A DNA stretch of 64,000 nt from Corallococcus soli (GTDB lineage Bacteria > Myxococcota > Myxococcia > Myxococcales > Myxococcaceae). A program made the translations under genes and the position numbers. Shown one piece after another: positions 24,294 to 32,476 of this stretch. A model generated the notes under the pieces. It was not told where the DNA came from. It did not search any database and saw only the letters and a program-made list of their open reading frames with translations. Position 1 is the first letter of the stretch, and every line of letters begins with the position of its first letter. The stretch is taken from the NCBI RefSeq assembly GCF_014930455.1, contig NZ_JAAIYO010000001.1:62001-126000 (forward strand), in the 5' to 3' direction.

Positions 24294-25196
24294 ATGTCCC
24301 ATCCTCGTGGCGTCCCGATGCTCGCAGCCCTTGTGTTGCTCCCCCTCTTCTCCGGATGTTCGGAGCCAGAGTGCACGAAGGATCGCGACTGCGCGGCCCG
24401 TGGGCCTGACATCGTCTGTGTCGACGAAGTCTGTGTTCAGTCTCCCGCGACGGATGCGGGACAGACGGACGCGGGCACGGATGGCGGCGTGAGCGACGCG
24501 GGCACGGACGCGGGACAGGCGGATGCGGGCGCGGATGCCGGCGTGGCCGACGCGGGCACGGATGCTGGCACCAGCCTTTCGGAAGCCTCGCTGCGCATCA
24601 CCGAGATCAACCCCTTGCTCCAGGAACCTCTCATCGAGCTGGTGGCCGTGCGCGGCGGGACATTGGCTGGCATCTCCCTCCTGGAGCTGACCAACTCCAA
24701 ATTCAGCTTCACCTTCCCGCAGGGCTTCACCGTGGAGGCCGGAGCTGTGGTGCTGCTCCACCTCGGAGGCGGCTGCTCCGACACGCCCGGCGTGCCGGCC
24801 GCCTGTGGCCAGACGGCGCCCTTCAGCGCGCAGGCCTGGGACTTCAGCGTGGCGGGCTCGCTGAGCTACTCCGGCAAGGTGTTTGAACTCCTGGCGTCGG
24901 ATGGCTCGCCCATGGATGGCGTCCCCTTCGTGAAGGCCTCCGGCGTGATGCCGGACGGCACGGTCGCGGCGGTCCAGCGGCTGCAAGCCGACAGGGTCTG
25001 GGATGCGACCCCCTGCATCGACAATCCCCAGTCGGACTTCGCCAAGGACCGCTACTGCCGCAACATCGCGGTGAACTGGTCCGACTTGGGCTCGGGCACC
25101 AGCGTCATGCGGATTGGCGGCGCCACCCCCCTGGCCACCCCCGGGATGGCGACGCAGTGGAGCGGTCCGCTGCCCTCGCGCTGGGGCATCTACTGA
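24294..25196 (+). CDS. Secreted lipoprotein with Asp-Ala-Gly linker and lamin-tail-like domain
   Basis: 300 residues. The signal (M-L-A-A-L-V-L-L-P-L-F-S-G-C) is lipidated. A Cys-rich N-terminal motif (C-T-K-D-R-D-C-A-A-R, V-C-V-D-E-V-C-V) is followed by an A-G-T/Q-D repeat linker at about 45-95 (D-A-G units), then a beta domain starting L-R-I-T-E-I-N-P near 105 that resembles a lamin-tail domain (residues I-E-L-V-A, E-L-T-N). The linker type recurs in the two minus-strand lamin-tail proteins nearby. The start is the third ATG of the frame (24294), preceded by AAGG; 24318 is equally possible. Confidence 0.75.
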   Translation: MSHPRGVPMLAALVLLPLFSGCSEPECTKDRDCAARGPDIVCVDEVCVQSPATDAGQTDAGTDGGVSDAGTDAGQADAGADAGVADAGTDAGTSLSEASLRITEINPLLQEPLIELVAVRGGTLAGISLLELTNSKFSFTFPQGFTVEAGAVVLLHLGGGCSDTPGVPAACGQTAPFSAQAWDFSVAGSLSYSGKVFELLASDGSPMDGVPFVKASGVMPDGTVAAVQRLQADRVWDATPCIDNPQSDFAKDRYCRNIAVNWSDLGSGTSVMRIGGATPLATPGMATQWSGPLPSRWGIY

Positions 25197-25401
25197 GCCC
25201 TCCGCGACCCGTTGTCACCGGGTCCTTCGCCTGCTGGCCTGCCCTCCAATCAGGGAGGACGGGCTCCCCGCCGGTCGAGCCCCAGGCCTGACGGCCGTGG
25301 TTCCCGGCGGAACGGGCCATCCGCATGTTTTCCGGACGGAGTCTGGAAATCGGGCCCGGTGTGTCTCGGGCCCCTTCGCACGGAGCGGGAGGACGTGGCC
25401 A

Positions 25402-25941
25402 ATGCGTGGAATGCGCGGGACGGCGGGCCTGCTGGTGCTGGGCATCGTGGGGCTGGGGAGCGCCTGGGCGTGTGGAGACGCGGCGCCGAAACCAGAAGGC
25501 CCCTCCGCCAAGCACCGTGAGGGACGCTCGGAAGTCCTGCGCGGGCTGATGGCCTCCAAGGAGCGGGCGGCTCCCGACAACCTGAAGGCCGCGGGTGGGG
25601 AGGCCGCGGGGACGCCCATGGCCGGGCAGCCGGCGCCCGAGGGCACGGGCGGCTCCGGACGCCCCGAACTCCAGGGCTGGGCGGCGGGCCGCGTCTCCTG
25701 GGTGGGGGACGACGAGGTGCTCTTCGTGGATGGCCAGGGCGAAGAGCGCGAGGTCGTGGTCGAGCCAGGCGCGAGGCTGCGCCGGGATGAACAACCGGCG
25801 GAGCTGCGCGACTTGAGGGAAGGCGACGAGCTCCGCGTCACCTACGAGGCCACGGGCAAGGGATGGCTGGCCCTCGACCTGGAGGCGGTGCCCGCGCGCA
25901 AGGCACCGGAGCCCGAGCCCTCCCCTCCGCCCCTCCGGTAG
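25402..25941 (+). CDS. Small secreted protein of unknown function (179 aa)
   Basis: Signal-like N-terminus M-R-G-M-R-G-T-A-G-L-L-V-L-G-I-V-G-L-G-S-A-W-A-C, ending in a Cys or signal-peptidase-I site. A disordered Ala/Gly/Pro linker (about 30-85) leads to a compact C-terminal beta domain (G-R-V-S-W-V-G-D-D-E-V-L-F-V-D then L-R-E-G-D-E-L-R-V-T-Y) that resembles small barrel domains of the DUF5666 or OB type. GGGAGG lies 10 bases before the ATG. It converges with the nuclease gene, separated by 8 bases. Confidence 0.65.
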   Translation: MRGMRGTAGLLVLGIVGLGSAWACGDAAPKPEGPSAKHREGRSEVLRGLMASKERAAPDNLKAAGGEAAGTPMAGQPAPEGTGGSGRPELQGWAAGRVSWVGDDEVLFVDGQGEEREVVVEPGARLRRDEQPAELRDLREGDELRVTYEATGKGWLALDLEAVPARKAPEPEPSPPPLR

Positions 25942-25949
25942 AGGCCTGC

Positions 25950-28742
25950 CTAGAAGGCACCCCCATCCGCGCGGCGCCCCGGCGAGGACGTGAGGCCGGG
26001 GGACAGCGTGGTGTGCAGCACGAAGCCCGCGTCGGGCGTCATGTCCGGGGAGCGGTTGATGGACACGTCGTCCACGGTGCTCCCGTAGCCGTAGGTGTCC
26101 ACGACGCCACCGTCGACGCGCCTCAGCTGCACCGTGTCCGAGGTGTTGTTGAGGCTCAGCGTCCCCCCCGAGGCCGCGACGGTGTCGGGCGTGCCGGGGG
26201 TGAAGCCCGCGGGGCCGCCGAAGACGACCAGGGCCCGGCCCGGCGCGAGCACCGTGCCCGGCGCGAAGACATGCCGGGAGGCCGTGGCATCCCACAGGCT
26301 CCAGCGGGACAGGTCCACGGGGGCGGGGCCGGCGTTGTAGAGCTCGACGAACTCGAAGTCGGTGTTGCCGGGTGCGGGCTCGTTGGCGAGCAGCTCGTTG
26401 ATGAACACGCGCGGCGGCGTGCGCGTGAACCAGAGCGCCGCGGGGCCCATGTCGAAGCGCGAGTCCTTCGCGGTGTCCACCACGCGCACGCGCACCGTGG
26501 AGTTCTCCACGTCGGGCACGGTCCACGCATGGGCGCCCACGTCCGCGCGCACCGAAGGGGCGATGACGCTCCAGTTCTCGCCGCCGTCGTAGGACAGCTC
26601 GACGCGCACGGTGTCCACGCCCGAGGAGCGCCAGGTGACGGTCAGCGTCTCGCCCTTCACGAAGGTGCCACCCAGGGGCGCGGTGAGCTTCACGCGCGGG
26701 CCGGCGGGGCCGCTGAAGTCATAGCGGGTGAGGACGGGGTAGTGGTCGCTGACGGCGCCGCCGTAGTCCGGGACGGTCGTGTCGGGGCGGAGCACCTGGA
26801 CCTCGCCGGGCACGGCCTCGATGGTCATCTCGTCGGTGGCGAGCGTGTGGTCGATGACCTCGTCGAACTCCACGGTGGTGCGGGTGTTGGTGTCGGTCAG
26901 CGGGTGGGTGATGAACGTGTAGCGCGTGGGGTCGTCGAGGAAGTTCGCGAACGGCGTGGGGCGCGGCGTGCCGTTGTCCTTGGAGATGGAGTGGTCCAGG
27001 TCGTCGTTCCAGTCGCCAATGACGAGCACGCGCGCTTCGGGCAGCCAGACGTCCAGGTAGTTCTTCAGCGCGGCGGCGGACCGGAGGCGCTGCTCGTAGG
27101 AGGTCAGGTCCTCGAAGGCCTTCAGGTGCACGACGATGACGACCAGCGGCGCGTCCTCGCCGTGGATGCGGGTGGTGAAGTCTACGCGCAGGGGCGGGCG
27201 TCCACCGAAGTCCGCGGCCTGCGCGGTGAGGATGATCTGCGCGCTGCGGTAGGTGAGGGTGCTGTCGTAGAGGATGCCCGGCTTCTGCTCACCGGCGGAG
27301 TAGAGCGACGTGCCGCTCAACACATACGTGGGGTTGTTGGCGAGGAAGCCGCTGTAGCCGGGCAGCCCCGCCTTGAGGGTGTCGAAGTCGGCGGTGTCCA
27401 CCATCTCCACCAGACCCCAGACGTGGGCGTTGGCGGCGCCCATCACGTCCCGGGCGCCGGCGACCTGGAGATCATCCGCCAGACCGCCGTCGGAGGTGGA
27501 GCGCGGCGGTCCCTGGTTGGGGGCGCCGAACCACTCCAGGTTCCAATGGCCCACCGTGAACAGGCTCGGGGGCGCGAGCACCGTCAGCGGCAGGCGGCGC
27601 GACACCGTCTGCCCCGTTGCGTCGCGCGCGGTGACGATGAAGGGCACGGTGCCCGCGGCGGTGGGCACCCCGGACAGGGTGCCATTGGACGTCAGGGACA
27701 GGCCCGCGGCCAGCGTGCCGGTGAAGCTCCAGGTGTACGGCGGACTTCCTCCCGACGCGGCGAGCGTGGCGGAGTAGGGGTCGCCCACGCGCCCGTCCGT
27801 GAGCCGCTGGGTCTTCAGCTCGAAGTCCTGGGAGGCGATGAACAGGGACAGCTCGCGTGAGGCCTTCCGACCATTGGCATCGCTGACGGTGACGGTGAAG
27901 GCCGGGCCCTCCGAGGTGAGAGTGCCCGACAGGACGCCCTCCCCGGACAGGGTGAGCCCCGGAGGCAGCGCACCGGGCGCGGCGGTCCAGGAGAGCGGGG
28001 CCCTGCCCCCGGTCGCCGTCAGCGTGGCGGAGTAGGGCTGCGCCGCGTCGGCCTCCGGCAGCGTGGTGGTCGTGATGGACGGCAGCGGCAGGACGGACAG
28101 CGCCTGCGTCCAGGACGCCGCGCGGCCCGAGTCCTGGACGCCCACGGTGAGGACGGCGCTCCCCGGCGCGGTGGGCACCCCGGACAGGCTCCCCACGGCT
28201 TCGAGCCGCAGGCCCTCCGGCAGCGTGCTCCCGGTGCTCCAGAGGGGGGCGACAGCGCCGTCCGGCGCGCGGAAGGTCCAGGCGTAGGGTTCGGAGACAT
28301 AGGCGTCCGGAAGCGGGGCGAACGCGGTGCCGCTGACTCGCAGGGACAGCGTCTGTTCGACGCGGGTGCCCCGGGCGTCCTGCACCTCCACCGTGAACGT
28401 GCTGTCACCGGAGAAGCGCGGGGTGCCCGTCAACACACCCTCGGAGGACAGCGCGAGCCCGTCCACGAGCGGGCCCAGCGTCACCTGCCAGGCGTAGGGC
28501 GACTGGCCTCCGGAGGCCGTGAGCGTGGCTTGATAGGGCACGAGCGCGGCGGCGGGTTCCAGGCTCGCGGCGGTGATGGCGAGCGGGGGAAACAGGCCAC
28601 CATCGGTGGGCACGCCGCTGTCGGGAATCTGGCCCGCATCCACGGGCACGCCGCTGTCGGAGGGCGTGGGACCCGGACCGGAACCAGGACAGGCGACGAG
28701 CAGCAGGGCCAGCAGCGGAGCGAGAACGCGAAGAGGAGCCAT
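25950..28742 (-). CDS. Secreted lipoprotein: Ig-like repeats, endonuclease/exonuclease/phosphatase domain, lamin-tail domain
   Basis: 930 residues. The signal peptide (M-A-P-L-R-V-L-A-P-L-L-A-L-L-L-V-A-C) is lipidated. About 35-400 holds four or five tandem putative-Ig domains (repeated G-x-P-P-Y-x-W and L-S/T-x-x-G-x-L-S-G-x-P). Residues about 405-690 are an endonuclease/exonuclease/phosphatase fold with G-H-W-N-L-E-W-F, V-I-G-D-W-N-D-D-L-D and V-S-D-H-Y-P-V, the catalytic Asn/Asp/His. Then come another Ig-like piece and a lamin-tail domain (I-N-E-L-L-A-N-E-P). It likely hydrolyses extracellular DNA. Start ATG 28740-28742 begins the signal; the 49-residue upstream extension is not signal-like. 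Confidence 0.88.
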   Translation of the reverse strand: MAPLRVLAPLLALLLVACPGSGPGPTPSDSGVPVDAGQIPDSGVPTDGGLFPPLAITAASLEPAAALVPYQATLTASGGQSPYAWQVTLGPLVDGLALSSEGVLTGTPRFSGDSTFTVEVQDARGTRVEQTLSLRVSGTAFAPLPDAYVSEPYAWTFRAPDGAVAPLWSTGSTLPEGLRLEAVGSLSGVPTAPGSAVLTVGVQDSGRAASWTQALSVLPLPSITTTTLPEADAAQPYSATLTATGGRAPLSWTAAPGALPPGLTLSGEGVLSGTLTSEGPAFTVTVSDANGRKASRELSLFIASQDFELKTQRLTDGRVGDPYSATLAASGGSPPYTWSFTGTLAAGLSLTSNGTLSGVPTAAGTVPFIVTARDATGQTVSRRLPLTVLAPPSLFTVGHWNLEWFGAPNQGPPRSTSDGGLADDLQVAGARDVMGAANAHVWGLVEMVDTADFDTLKAGLPGYSGFLANNPTYVLSGTSLYSAGEQKPGILYDSTLTYRSAQIILTAQAADFGGRPPLRVDFTTRIHGEDAPLVVIVVHLKAFEDLTSYEQRLRSAAALKNYLDVWLPEARVLVIGDWNDDLDHSISKDNGTPRPTPFANFLDDPTRYTFITHPLTDTNTRTTVEFDEVIDHTLATDEMTIEAVPGEVQVLRPDTTVPDYGGAVSDHYPVLTRYDFSGPAGPRVKLTAPLGGTFVKGETLTVTWRSSGVDTVRVELSYDGGENWSVIAPSVRADVGAHAWTVPDVENSTVRVRVVDTAKDSRFDMGPAALWFTRTPPRVFINELLANEPAPGNTDFEFVELYNAGPAPVDLSRWSLWDATASRHVFAPGTVLAPGRALVVFGGPAGFTPGTPDTVAASGGTLSLNNTSDTVQLRRVDGGVVDTYGYGSTVDDVSINRSPDMTPDAGFVLHTTLSPGLTSSPGRRADGGAF

Positions 28743-28861
28743 GGGGCCATCCGAGCCGGGCGCCGGGGTTCGCCGCGGGCTCCAGACAGGGGCCCACGCG
28801 ATGGCGGGCGGCGCGTCCCGACAGGGGACAGCGTGACATATCCACAGGCCGACAAGAAGAA

Positions 28862-28894
28862 GGGCCGTGATCCCCAGAGAGAGGATCACGGCCC
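28862..28894 (-). terminator. Strong rho-independent terminator
   Basis: GGGCCGTGATCC (28862-28873) pairs perfectly with GGATCACGGCCC (28883-28894) around a 9-base loop; read on the minus strand it is followed by TTCTTCTTGT. It lies 28 bases beyond the lamin-tail lipoprotein stop, so it ends that transcript. Confidence 0.85.
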
Positions 28895-28922
28895 TGTCAC
28901 TTCAGGACGTCAGCGGCGGCGA

Positions 28923-30872
28923 CTACGGGGTAGGCGCACCGGGCGTCAGCGTGCCCACGAACTTGAAGTCCGCGTCGTTGTTGTTCGTGTCGTTGCCGTT
29001 CGGAACGCGCTGCAGCGAACCGACGTTGGTGCCCGAGTCCGAGGCCGAGGTGCGCGTCCCCTCCTCGAAGTTCAGCGTCTTTTCGCCCGCGGCCGTGGCG
29101 ATGTTGAACGTGGCGTTCTGGGTGCCCGGCTCGTAGAAGACGCTGTCGAGCAGCACGCCCGTTGCGTTCTGGACCAGGCCCACGCCGTCACCGAAGCCGT
29201 TCTGGATGACGTCGGTGTTCGGGGTGCCGGCCTCGGTGGACTTGATGATGAGCCGCAGCGTGCCAGCCGGCAGGGTCACGGTGTCGAAGAACGGCTGGGG
29301 CGCCGCGATGAGGTAGCCGCCCGCGGGCAGCGACGTGGCCGGCTGGCCGGCCGCGTCCTTCGTGTCGGACAGGGCGAAGCGGAGGTACTCCGCGCGCGGG
29401 GCCGTCGGGCCGGCATTGCCGTTGACGAACAGCAGGAGCACGTCGCTCAGGTCCACCGCCGCAGTGCCGCGGTTGTGGATCTCCACGAACTCCGCACCCT
29501 GGTTGTCGGTGCCCACGTTGTCGTAGTCGACCTCGTTGATGACCAGCGAGGCCCCGGCGGGAGGCGGCGTCAGGCTGGTGAACGTCGCGCTGTTGGCCGC
29601 GGCGTCCAGGACCTTGCCGGCGGTGTCCTTCACCTCGCCGTTGACGGTCAGGGTGTACGGGGTGCTCGGCGGCAGGGCGTCCGTCGTCAGGGCGACCTGG
29701 TTGCCATTGACGGTCGCGGCGGAGATGGCCGCGGCCGGCGCCAGGGTGAAGTCCGTGGCCTGCACGGTGCTCGCGTCCAGCTTGCGGTCGAACGTCAGCT
29801 GCACTTCCGTCGTGCTCGAAGCGCGCGCCTCGGTGAGCTTGGGAGCGGGGCAGGAGTTCACGATGAGCTGCTCCGGCCGGAACACGGACACCTGGCTCTG
29901 GAGGTTGAAGCGCCAGACGATGCCCGTGGGCACGGTCACGTCGCAGCCCGCCGTCAGGTCCAGGTCCGAGGAGATGGTCGACGGAACGCGCAGGCGCAGG
30001 TTGCTGGCCGTGGGCTCACCCGCCGTGTCCACGGCGAAGCCGGTGAAGCCAGCGCCGCTGCCGGCACCCGCCTCCAGCTTGCCGGACACGCTCACCAGCC
30101 GGCTCTCGAACGTCGCGGCCGTGCCGCCGTCCTCGAAGCTGTCCACGCCGGACACGTCCACCTTGAGGCCCGGAGGCGTCTGGGTGTCCAGGTTCCACAC
30201 GCCGTGGTTGCGGCTCACGACCACCAGGTCCGTGACGGTCTTCACCACGTTGCGCGCGGTGGTGACTTCCTTGTCCGTGACGTTCAGCGTCACGCGGTCA
30301 CCCACGGCGACCGCCGTGGCGGAAGCGGAGCCCAGCACGAACACGGCCGGCCCGTTCGCCTCGGCCTGCAGGAAGAAGCCGCCCGCCTCGGTGCTGCCCG
30401 TCACGGCGGGCTTCACGTAGGTGACGTACGCGCCGCTGATGGGCAGCGCGGGACTCTGCGCGCCCGCCGCCGCGGCGAGGACCGCGGTGATCTGCGTGCT
30501 CGTCTCCGTGGAGGGCGTGGTGACGCCGGAGGCCTCGCAGGTGTTCGTCTGGACGTTGCACGCCTGCTCCAGGGAGCAGGCCGGGGTGCACGCCGTGGGG
30601 CCGGTGCCCGGGTCCGTGCCCGCGTCGGTGCCGGCATCCGTCGTGGTGCCCGCGTCCGTGCCCGCGTCGACTTCCGTGCCCGCGTCCTCCTCGGGTGCCG
30701 GCGTCAGCGTGCGCAGCTCGCACTTGTTCTCGACACAGGCGTAGACCTGTCCCGCGGGCGGCGTGCCCTTGTCGCGACAGTCGAACTGATCAATGCACTC
30801 ATCTCCACAACCCGTACCGACCGTGACGAACACGGTGGTCACGAGCGCCGGCAGCCAGCTCCGCTTCAGCAT
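28923..30872 (-). CDS. Secreted lamin-tail-domain lipoprotein
   Basis: 649 residues. Signal M-L-K-R-S-W-L-P-A-L-V-T-T-V-F-V-T-V-G-T-G-C ends in a lipobox. Paired Cys (D-E-C-I-D-Q-F-D-C-R) are followed by a D-A-G-T repeat linker (about 65-105). A beta-sandwich region (V-T-T-P-S-T-E-T-S then N-V-V-K-T-V) with an OB-like or nucleic-acid-entry fold, and a Big-like domain (S-T-T-E-V-Q-L-T-F-D-R-K-L-D near 370) precede the lamin-tail domain (L-V-I-N-E-V-D-Y-D-N-V near 465). GGGAGG at 9 bases before ATG 30870-30872 sets the start. It precedes the nuclease gene on the same strand but a strong terminator lies between. Confidence 0.82.
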   Translation of the reverse strand: MLKRSWLPALVTTVFVTVGTGCGDECIDQFDCRDKGTPPAGQVYACVENKCELRTLTPAPEEDAGTEVDAGTDAGTTTDAGTDAGTDPGTGPTACTPACSLEQACNVQTNTCEASGVTTPSTETSTQITAVLAAAAGAQSPALPISGAYVTYVKPAVTGSTEAGGFFLQAEANGPAVFVLGSASATAVAVGDRVTLNVTDKEVTTARNVVKTVTDLVVVSRNHGVWNLDTQTPPGLKVDVSGVDSFEDGGTAATFESRLVSVSGKLEAGAGSGAGFTGFAVDTAGEPTASNLRLRVPSTISSDLDLTAGCDVTVPTGIVWRFNLQSQVSVFRPEQLIVNSCPAPKLTEARASSTTEVQLTFDRKLDASTVQATDFTLAPAAAISAATVNGNQVALTTDALPPSTPYTLTVNGEVKDTAGKVLDAAANSATFTSLTPPPAGASLVINEVDYDNVGTDNQGAEFVEIHNRGTAAVDLSDVLLLFVNGNAGPTAPRAEYLRFALSDTKDAAGQPATSLPAGGYLIAAPQPFFDTVTLPAGTLRLIIKSTEAGTPNTDVIQNGFGDGVGLVQNATGVLLDSVFYEPGTQNATFNIATAAGEKTLNFEEGTRTSASDSGTNVGSLQRVPNGNDTNNNDADFKFVGTLTPGAPTP

Positions 30873-31003
30873 GTGAATGCCTCCCATTGGGGGTTCCAGA
30901 TTGCAGACTGCGTTCCCCTTACACCTGAAAACGCCGGGTCGTCCATTTGCCCAACCCCCTGCCACATCCCTGTCACGCACAGGACCCTTGGAAACTCTGA
31001 AAG

Positions 31004-32425
31004 TCAGGGACTCTTCTGCGTCTGGGCACGGGCCGGACCCGCGTAGAGGTCAATGACCTCGGTGATGCCGCGCTGACACACGGAGCAAAAAGGCACGCGG
31101 TCGCGGGTGAACATCACGCAGTCCGTTTGCGGACGGTAGTAGCCGCGCGACTCGTAGTTCGCGCCCTCGTAGGCCCCCACCTTCCCGGCGACCTTCAGCG
31201 CGCCCAGGAACTTCTCCTCCCAGTCCCGCTGGGCCATGAAGAGGGCATCCATCTCCGCTTCCGGCTTACGTTCCGCGCGAATCTTCTGCCGGCGCTGCTG
31301 CACCTGCACGGAGTGCGCGTCGAACGCGGCCTGGTTCCACGGCGTGGGGATGGGCGTGCCCGGGGACACCAGGTCCTTCCACTTGAGCTGGGCGGGGTCC
31401 TTGAGGGCGGTGACGTTCTTCTCCCACGGCTCCACCCGGTCCTCGGGCGCGGGGCCGTAGACGGACGCGGAGGAGTAGTACTCGTCCGCGAGCCCCGCGA
31501 AGTGGTGGCCGAACTCGTGGACGAAGACGTACGGGGCCCAGAGGCTATCGGCCGCGACGGTGCCGAAGAGGTTGAAGATGCCGCCGCCTCCGTAGGTGTT
31601 GCCGTTGGACAGGATCTCCACGAACTCGTAGGGCGCGAAGCCAGCGGTGTCCCGCAGGGCGGCGTTGTCGAAGGTGAGGATGTAGCGCTCCGCGCCGAAC
31701 GCGTCGTAGGTGGAGCCCAGGGGCGGGCGGCGGTGGATGCCGGTGGAGGGCCGGGAGATGCCGGACTCGGCCGCCACGGGCACCAGGCCCCAGACGTTGA
31801 AGTCCCCCTTGCGCTCCTTGAAGGGTGAATAGCTGAAGAGGATGTCCAGCATCCGCCGCGCGTCCTTCTCGAACTTGGGGCGCTCGGCCTGCGTGTAGCC
31901 GTCCCCCAGGATGAGGAAGTCCACCTTGTCCTGCGACGGGCCGCTCTCCAGGAGCTTGATCAACGCGCCCGGCGCGGGCGGGGAGGACGTGTCGACGAAG
32001 GGGTCCTTCGGATCCACGACCAGCGACCACACCTCGCGGAAGGCGTTCTGGGCGTCGCGCTTCTTCAGCAGGACCTGGACGGGCTGGTCCGGGAAGGGGA
32101 AGCGCAGCGACTCGCTGAAGGTGCGGTGGCCCTGCTTCGCCTCGCCCGTCAGCTCCCACTCACCGAAGATGGACGCGAAGCCGCGCGAGTACAGCAGCCG
32201 GTTCGTCTTCCGGTCCCGGACCTCGAAGAAGTACTTGCCCAGGTTGGTTTCATCCAGGGCCCGGGCGGGGTGGCCCGGCCAGGGCAGGGGCTCCACGACG
32301 AGCCGCTCCAGGCTGAAGCGCTCCTCGGTGGCGTTGCCGGTGTGGAAGTAGTCGACGCGGAACGTCCGGGGCGCGGCGAGGGCGGTGCTCGCCGTGAGCA
32401 GCAGCAGGAAGAGGGAAGCGCGCAT
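31004..32425 (-). CDS. M64 (IgA-peptidase) metallopeptidase
   Basis: 473 residues with a cleavable signal (M-R-A-S-L-F-L-L-L-L-T-A-S-T-A-L-A-A-P). The N-terminal domain (about 25-150) is the M64 N-domain (F-R-V-D-Y-F-H-T-G-N-A-T). The catalytic domain has L-I-L-G-D-G-Y-T near 190 and the zinc signature H-E-F-G-H-H-F-A-G-L-A-D-E-Y at about 325-338, which is the HExxHxxGxxD of M64. C-terminal Cys pair (C-V-M and F-C-S-V-C-Q) is typical. These proteases degrade extracellular proteins. The second ATG of the frame (32425) is used because it opens the signal peptide. Confidence 0.93.
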   Translation of the reverse strand: MRASLFLLLLTASTALAAPRTFRVDYFHTGNATEERFSLERLVVEPLPWPGHPARALDETNLGKYFFEVRDRKTNRLLYSRGFASIFGEWELTGEAKQGHRTFSESLRFPFPDQPVQVLLKKRDAQNAFREVWSLVVDPKDPFVDTSSPPAPGALIKLLESGPSQDKVDFLILGDGYTQAERPKFEKDARRMLDILFSYSPFKERKGDFNVWGLVPVAAESGISRPSTGIHRRPPLGSTYDAFGAERYILTFDNAALRDTAGFAPYEFVEILSNGNTYGGGGIFNLFGTVAADSLWAPYVFVHEFGHHFAGLADEYYSSASVYGPAPEDRVEPWEKNVTALKDPAQLKWKDLVSPGTPIPTPWNQAAFDAHSVQVQQRRQKIRAERKPEAEMDALFMAQRDWEEKFLGALKVAGKVGAYEGANYESRGYYRPQTDCVMFTRDRVPFCSVCQRGITEVIDLYAGPARAQTQKSP

Positions 32426-32476
32426 GGGGCGGCACTCTATGCGCACGCCCCCGACGCTTCTCGCGGGAACGTCCGC

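Noticed and set aside
30900-31000. Another possible sigma-54 site before the lamin-tail lipoprotein
   Set aside because: The GG and GC elements are 11 rather than 10 bases apart, which rarely works for sigma-54.
28530-31046. Long plus-strand open frame (838 codons)
   Set aside because: It runs antisense to the lamin-tail lipoprotein genes, which have signal peptides, ribosome sites and domains. The frame is Arg/Gly/Val-rich without structure.
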